Part shown: piece after piece, positions 61,257 to 64,000 of the stretch
Position numbering within the stretch: position 1 is the first letter of the stretch
Layout: each line of letters starts with the position of its first letter
Assembly: GCA_963812945.1 (NCBI GenBank)
Contig: CAWEXD010000008.1
Location: 2,356,001 to 2,420,000 of the forward strand
Direction of reading: 5' to 3'
Length of the DNA: 64,000 nucleotides
Source: DASRDR01 sp963812945 [NCBI: uncultured Candidatus Rokubacteria bacterium]
Lineage (GTDB): Bacteria > Methylomirabilota > Methylomirabilia > Rokubacteriales
Program-made: the position numbers and the translations under genes
Notes under the pieces: model-generated
What the model saw: the letters and a program-made list of their open reading frames with translations, nothing else
Database searches by the model: none
What the model was told of the DNA's origin: nothing

Positions 61257-62087
61257 CTACCCCTTGATGCCCGCCAGCATCACGCCGCGCACGATGTACT
61301 TCTGGAGGACGACGAAGACGAGGAGCATCGGCAGGGTGGCGACGCTGGCGCCGGCCATCACCATCTCCCATTCTCGCTGGAACTCGCCCGAGAAGGAGGC
61401 GAGCCCGACCGGAAGCGTGTAGAGCTCCCGCTTCGTCGTGGAGATGAGCGGCCAGAGGAAGGCCGTCCAGTTCCCGAGGAAGGTGAAGATCGCGAGCGCC
61501 GACAACGCCGGACCCACGAGAGGCATGGCGATGCGCCACCAGAGCTGGAACTCGCCCAGCCCGTCCACCCGGCCAGCTTCGAGGAGCTCGTCCGGCACGC
61601 CCTCGAAGAACTGCTTCATGAGGAAGGTCCCGAACCCCGTCATCATGCCCGGGAACATGATGCCCCAGTAGGTGTCGAGCCAGCCGAGATTCTTGCTCAT
61701 GACGTACCAGGGCAAGACGAGCATCTCGGTCGGGACCATGAGCGTGCTCAGGATGGCCAGGAACACGAGCCGCCGGCCGCGGAACCGGAACTTCGCCAGC
61801 GTGTAGCCGACCAGGCTGTCGAAGAACAGGACCGAGAGCGTCGTGAGGACCGCGATCACCAGGGAGTTGAGGAACCACCGCGGGAACCCCGAGGCCTCGG
61901 CCAGCCGGCGGTAGTTGGCCAGGGTCGGCGCCCGCGGCAGGAGCGACAGCTCGTAGACCTCGGCATTCGACTTGAGCGAGGTCGACAGCATGTACACGAA
62001 GGGCATCACCATCAGCACGCCGCCGAGGAGGAGGAGCGCCCAGACGACCATCCGTCCTGGCCGCCCCGGTCGCCCACGCGGGCTCAT
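61257..62087 (-). CDS. Carbohydrate ABC transporter permease (MalG type)
   Basis: A 276-residue permease with six helices and the EAA loop (LLEAGRVDGLGEFQLWWRIAMPLVGPAL). The last helix ends IVRGVMLAGIKG, the typical MalG-type C-terminus. ATG 62087 overlaps the stop of the MalF-like partner (ATGA). It transports a sugar or polyol with the partner and the receptor at the right edge. No ATPase is seen; a shared MsmK/UgpC-like ATPase is expected elsewhere. Confidence 0.9.
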   Translation of the reverse strand: MSPRGRPGRPGRMVVWALLLLGGVLMVMPFVYMLSTSLKSNAEVYELSLLPRAPTLANYRRLAEASGFPRWFLNSLVIAVLTTLSVLFFDSLVGYTLAKFRFRGRRLVFLAILSTLMVPTEMLVLPWYVMSKNLGWLDTYWGIMFPGMMTGFGTFLMKQFFEGVPDELLEAGRVDGLGEFQLWWRIAMPLVGPALSALAIFTFLGNWTAFLWPLISTTKRELYTLPVGLASFSGEFQREWEMVMAGASVATLPMLLVFVVLQKYIVRGVMLAGIKG

Positions 62088-62968
62088 GCGGATCTCAGCA
62101 GCCGGAGCTGCAAGAGCGAGATGGCGAGCAGGATCGCGAACAGGACCACCGTCTGCGCGGTGGCGTAGCCCATCTGGAAATGCCCGAAGGCGGTCTCGTA
62201 GATCATGAGCACCAGCGGCTTGGTCGAGTCGAGCGGCCCGCCCTGACCGAGCGTCATGCTGTACACGTAGTCGAAGATGCGCAGGAACGCGATCGAGCTG
62301 ACGACGACGAGGAACACGACGGTCGGGCGAAGCAGCGGGAGCGTGACATGCACCAGGGTCCGCCCGCGGCCGGCGCCGTCGATCGCCGCTGCCTCGTGGT
62401 ACTCCTGCGGGATGGCCTTCAGGCCGGCGAGGAACACCACGACCTGGAAGCCGAGTCCCGCCCAGATGGCCGGCGCCAGGACGGCGTAGAGCGCCTGCTC
62501 CGTCGAGCGCAAGAACGGCTGCTGCGGGAGGCCCACCTGCACCAGGAGGCCGTTGAACACCCCGATCGGCACCGGCTGGTAGAGCCACTTCCACACCCAG
62601 CCCATCGCGACCGCGGTCGTGATGTGCGGCACGAAGTAGAGGGCGCGCAGGAGCGCGTGGCCGACCCGAACCCGGTCGAGGTGGTAGGCGATGAGGAAGG
62701 ACAGCCCGAGGCTCAGGGTCACGCCCACGATCAGGTACTGAAAGGTGTTCCCCATGACCTGCCAGAAAACCGGGTCCGCCGCCAGGCGCCGGTAGTTCTC
62801 GAGGCCGACGAAGCGGCGCGGGCCGACGATGTTCCAGTCCGTCAGCGACGTCAGGAGCGCTTCCGCCGTCGGGTAGAAGCGGATGCCCGCGTAGAACACG
62901 ATCGGCACCGCGAGGAACGTCCACGCCGAGAGCGTCCGTCGCGCGCGGAGGGAGAGCCGGTCCAGCAT
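62084..62968 (-). CDS. Carbohydrate ABC transporter permease (MalF type)
   Basis: A 294-residue permease with six helices. The first segment is SAWTFLAVPIVFYAGIRFYPTAEALLTSL, typical of the LacF/UgpA group. The EAA loop is YHEAAAIDGAGRGRTLVHVTLPLLRPT. ATG 62968 precedes MLDRLSLRARR. It follows the receptor gene (stop at 63031) by 62 bp. Substrate not known. Confidence 0.9.
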   Translation of the reverse strand: MLDRLSLRARRTLSAWTFLAVPIVFYAGIRFYPTAEALLTSLTDWNIVGPRRFVGLENYRRLAADPVFWQVMGNTFQYLIVGVTLSLGLSFLIAYHLDRVRVGHALLRALYFVPHITTAVAMGWVWKWLYQPVPIGVFNGLLVQVGLPQQPFLRSTEQALYAVLAPAIWAGLGFQVVVFLAGLKAIPQEYHEAAAIDGAGRGRTLVHVTLPLLRPTVVFLVVVSSIAFLRIFDYVYSMTLGQGGPLDSTKPLVLMIYETAFGHFQMGYATAQTVVLFAILLAISLLQLRLLRSA

Positions 62969-63030
62969 CGGGAGGCGGAGTGGAGGACCGGGGCCCGGGC
63001 GGGCCCGGGCCCCCGCCTCCGGTCGAACCC

Positions 63031-64000
63031 CTACTTGAAGAAGGCGTCCAGCAGCTTCTGCTCCTCGCCTGCCGCCTGCCCGACCGACTCCGGCACCGGC
63101 TGGCTCTTGAGAATGATGCGGTCCACCATGTCCATGAAGAGCTTGCGCTGGGCGGTCTCGTTGACGAAGAACGTCGCCTCCGCGTAGGCGAGCCCGCGGA
63201 TGAAGGCGCCGTACTTCGGGTGGCTCCGGATCGCGTCGCGCTCGGCCACCGCCTTCCGCGCCGGAAGCTCGCCCACCTTCTCGAGCCACAGCTCCATCGC
63301 CGCCGGCGTGGTGATGAACTTGAGGAACTTCGCGGCGGCGTCCCGCTTCGGGCCGGTCGCCTTGGGCGTGATGCCGTTGACCCAGTAGGACGCGAAGTTG
63401 GAGCGCTTGCCCTGGTGGGTCGGCAGCTCGGCGACCGCGTAGTCGAGGTCCTTCTGCGCGTCGAAGGCGGCGAGCCGGAACGAGCCGTCGACCATGAGGC
63501 CGGCCTTGCCGGCCTTGAACGCCGTCACCCCGTCGGTGAGGAAGCCGATCTGGCCGACCTTGTGCTTCGTGGCGAGGTCGGTGTACCAGGTGGCGGCCCG
63601 ATGCCCGGCCGGGTTGTTGTAGGCAACGCTCTTCAGGTCGGCCGAGTACGGCTGGCCGCCCATCTGGCGGATCAGCACCTCGCGCAGCCAGTGGTGGTCC
63701 TGGAGCCCCATGTCCATCGCGAAGCCGGCCTGGAGGAGGTTGCCGCCCGCGTCGCGCTTGGTCAGCTTCCTGGCCATGTCGAGGAGCTCGTCGAGCGTCT
63801 GGGGCGGCTTCGACGGGTCGAGGCCGGCCTCGGTGAACAGCTTCTTGTTCCAGAACAAAGAGAGCGAGCGCACGGCGGTGGGGATGGCGTAGTAGCGCCC
63901 GTCCACCGTCATCTGCTTGACCAGCGGGAAGAAGTCGCGCTCGATCTCGGCGGGGTCGAAGAGCTCGGTCGGCAAGGGCTGGAGGAGCTTCGCCTTCAGG
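63031..64000 (-). CDS. Extracellular solute-binding protein family 1, C-terminal part
   Basis: The last 322 residues of a sugar-type ABC receptor; the frame continues beyond the right edge, so the signal peptide and start are not seen. Features include GRYYAIPTAVRSLSLFWNKKLFTEAGLDPSKPPQTLDELL and the middle-lobe VDGSFRLAAFD, with GELPARKAV near the C-terminus. It is the receptor of the MalF/MalG-type carrier encoded next. Ends at TAG/TGA-type stop complementary to 63031-63033. Confidence 0.88.
   Translation of the reverse strand, partial: LKAKLLQPLPTELFDPAEIERDFFPLVKQMTVDGRYYAIPTAVRSLSLFWNKKLFTEAGLDPSKPPQTLDELLDMARKLTKRDAGGNLLQAGFAMDMGLQDHHWLREVLIRQMGGQPYSADLKSVAYNNPAGHRAATWYTDLATKHKVGQIGFLTDGVTAFKAGKAGLMVDGSFRLAAFDAQKDLDYAVAELPTHQGKRSNFASYWVNGITPKATGPKRDAAAKFLKFITTPAAMELWLEKVGELPARKAVAERDAIRSHPKYGAFIRGLAYAEATFFVNETAQRKLFMDMVDRIILKSQPVPESVGQAAGEEQKLLDAFFK

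Overview
The window is about 70% GC and densely coded. It has many solute-binding proteins, F420-type and SDR oxidoreductases, cupins and class III signalling enzymes. This suggests a free-living soil or sediment heterotroph. The repertoire (orphan TrpX-like and Bug receptors, LLM oxidoreductases, an Aor-type tungsten enzyme, DUF4331) recalls Candidatus Rokubacteria / Methylomirabilota or a similar high-GC lineage. That placement is inference from gene content; no rRNA, tRNA or marker gene is present to confirm it.

Layout. 1-8.8 kb (mostly +): end of a DUF1772 gene, LivF-type ATPase, 2-hydroxyacid dehydrogenase, FlK-like thioesterase, a membrane diguanylate cyclase (-), two overlapping GT39 glycosyltransferases and a 2-keto-4-pentenoate hydratase-like enzyme. 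8.9-19.7 kb (-): two MFS carriers, SDR, VOC protein, a three-gene signalling operon (dCache/HAMP/GAF histidine kinase, CheY-like receiver, receiver-cyclase), GNAT protein and a beta-hydroxyacid dehydrogenase. 19.9-28.9 kb: a stand-alone MetH-activation-domain-like protein, then an ECF sigma/anti-sigma pair divergent from DUF4331, TPR, NicO, NiCoT-like and a tandem-repeat lipoprotein, a possible metal-handling regulon. 29-30.2 kb: alanine dehydrogenase. 30.2-38.9 kb (-): a nine-gene operon (MocA, SDR, two binding proteins, two cupin proteins, CocE hydrolase, 2-hydroxyacid dehydrogenase, DUF1330) divergent from a Crp/Fnr regulator. 40-43 kb (+): a TRAP transporter whose DctP gene is frameshifted. 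43-46 kb: a compositionally distinct TrpX-like gene, an aminotransferase gene fragment, an intact class III aminotransferase and a PPOX-family protein. 46.2-52.1 kb (-): LLM oxidoreductase, a NitT/TauT-type ABC transporter, cupin, DHDPS-family protein and LysE exporter. 52.2-56.4 kb (-): an Aor-type aldehyde oxidoreductase operon (MoaD-like, tungsten subunit, FAD subunit, polyferredoxin). 56.5-61.1 kb (-): exported hydrolase, PhyH dioxygenase and an ArgH-like lyase. 61.3-64 kb (-): a sugar-type ABC transporter running off the window.

The most unusual structure is a family of three small inverted-repeat elements (94, 107 and 138 bp) at 20589, 47176 and 54463. Their ends read GGGGTCAGACTTTGA(C/T). 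Each has its right end 0-3 bp beyond the stop codon of a minus-strand gene. One copy supplies the start codon of the next gene, and a degenerate half copy supplies the last codons and stop of another. They look like REPIN/MITE-type elements without a local transposase. A separate 151-bp inverted-repeat region (39801-39951) lies upstream of the TRAP operon.
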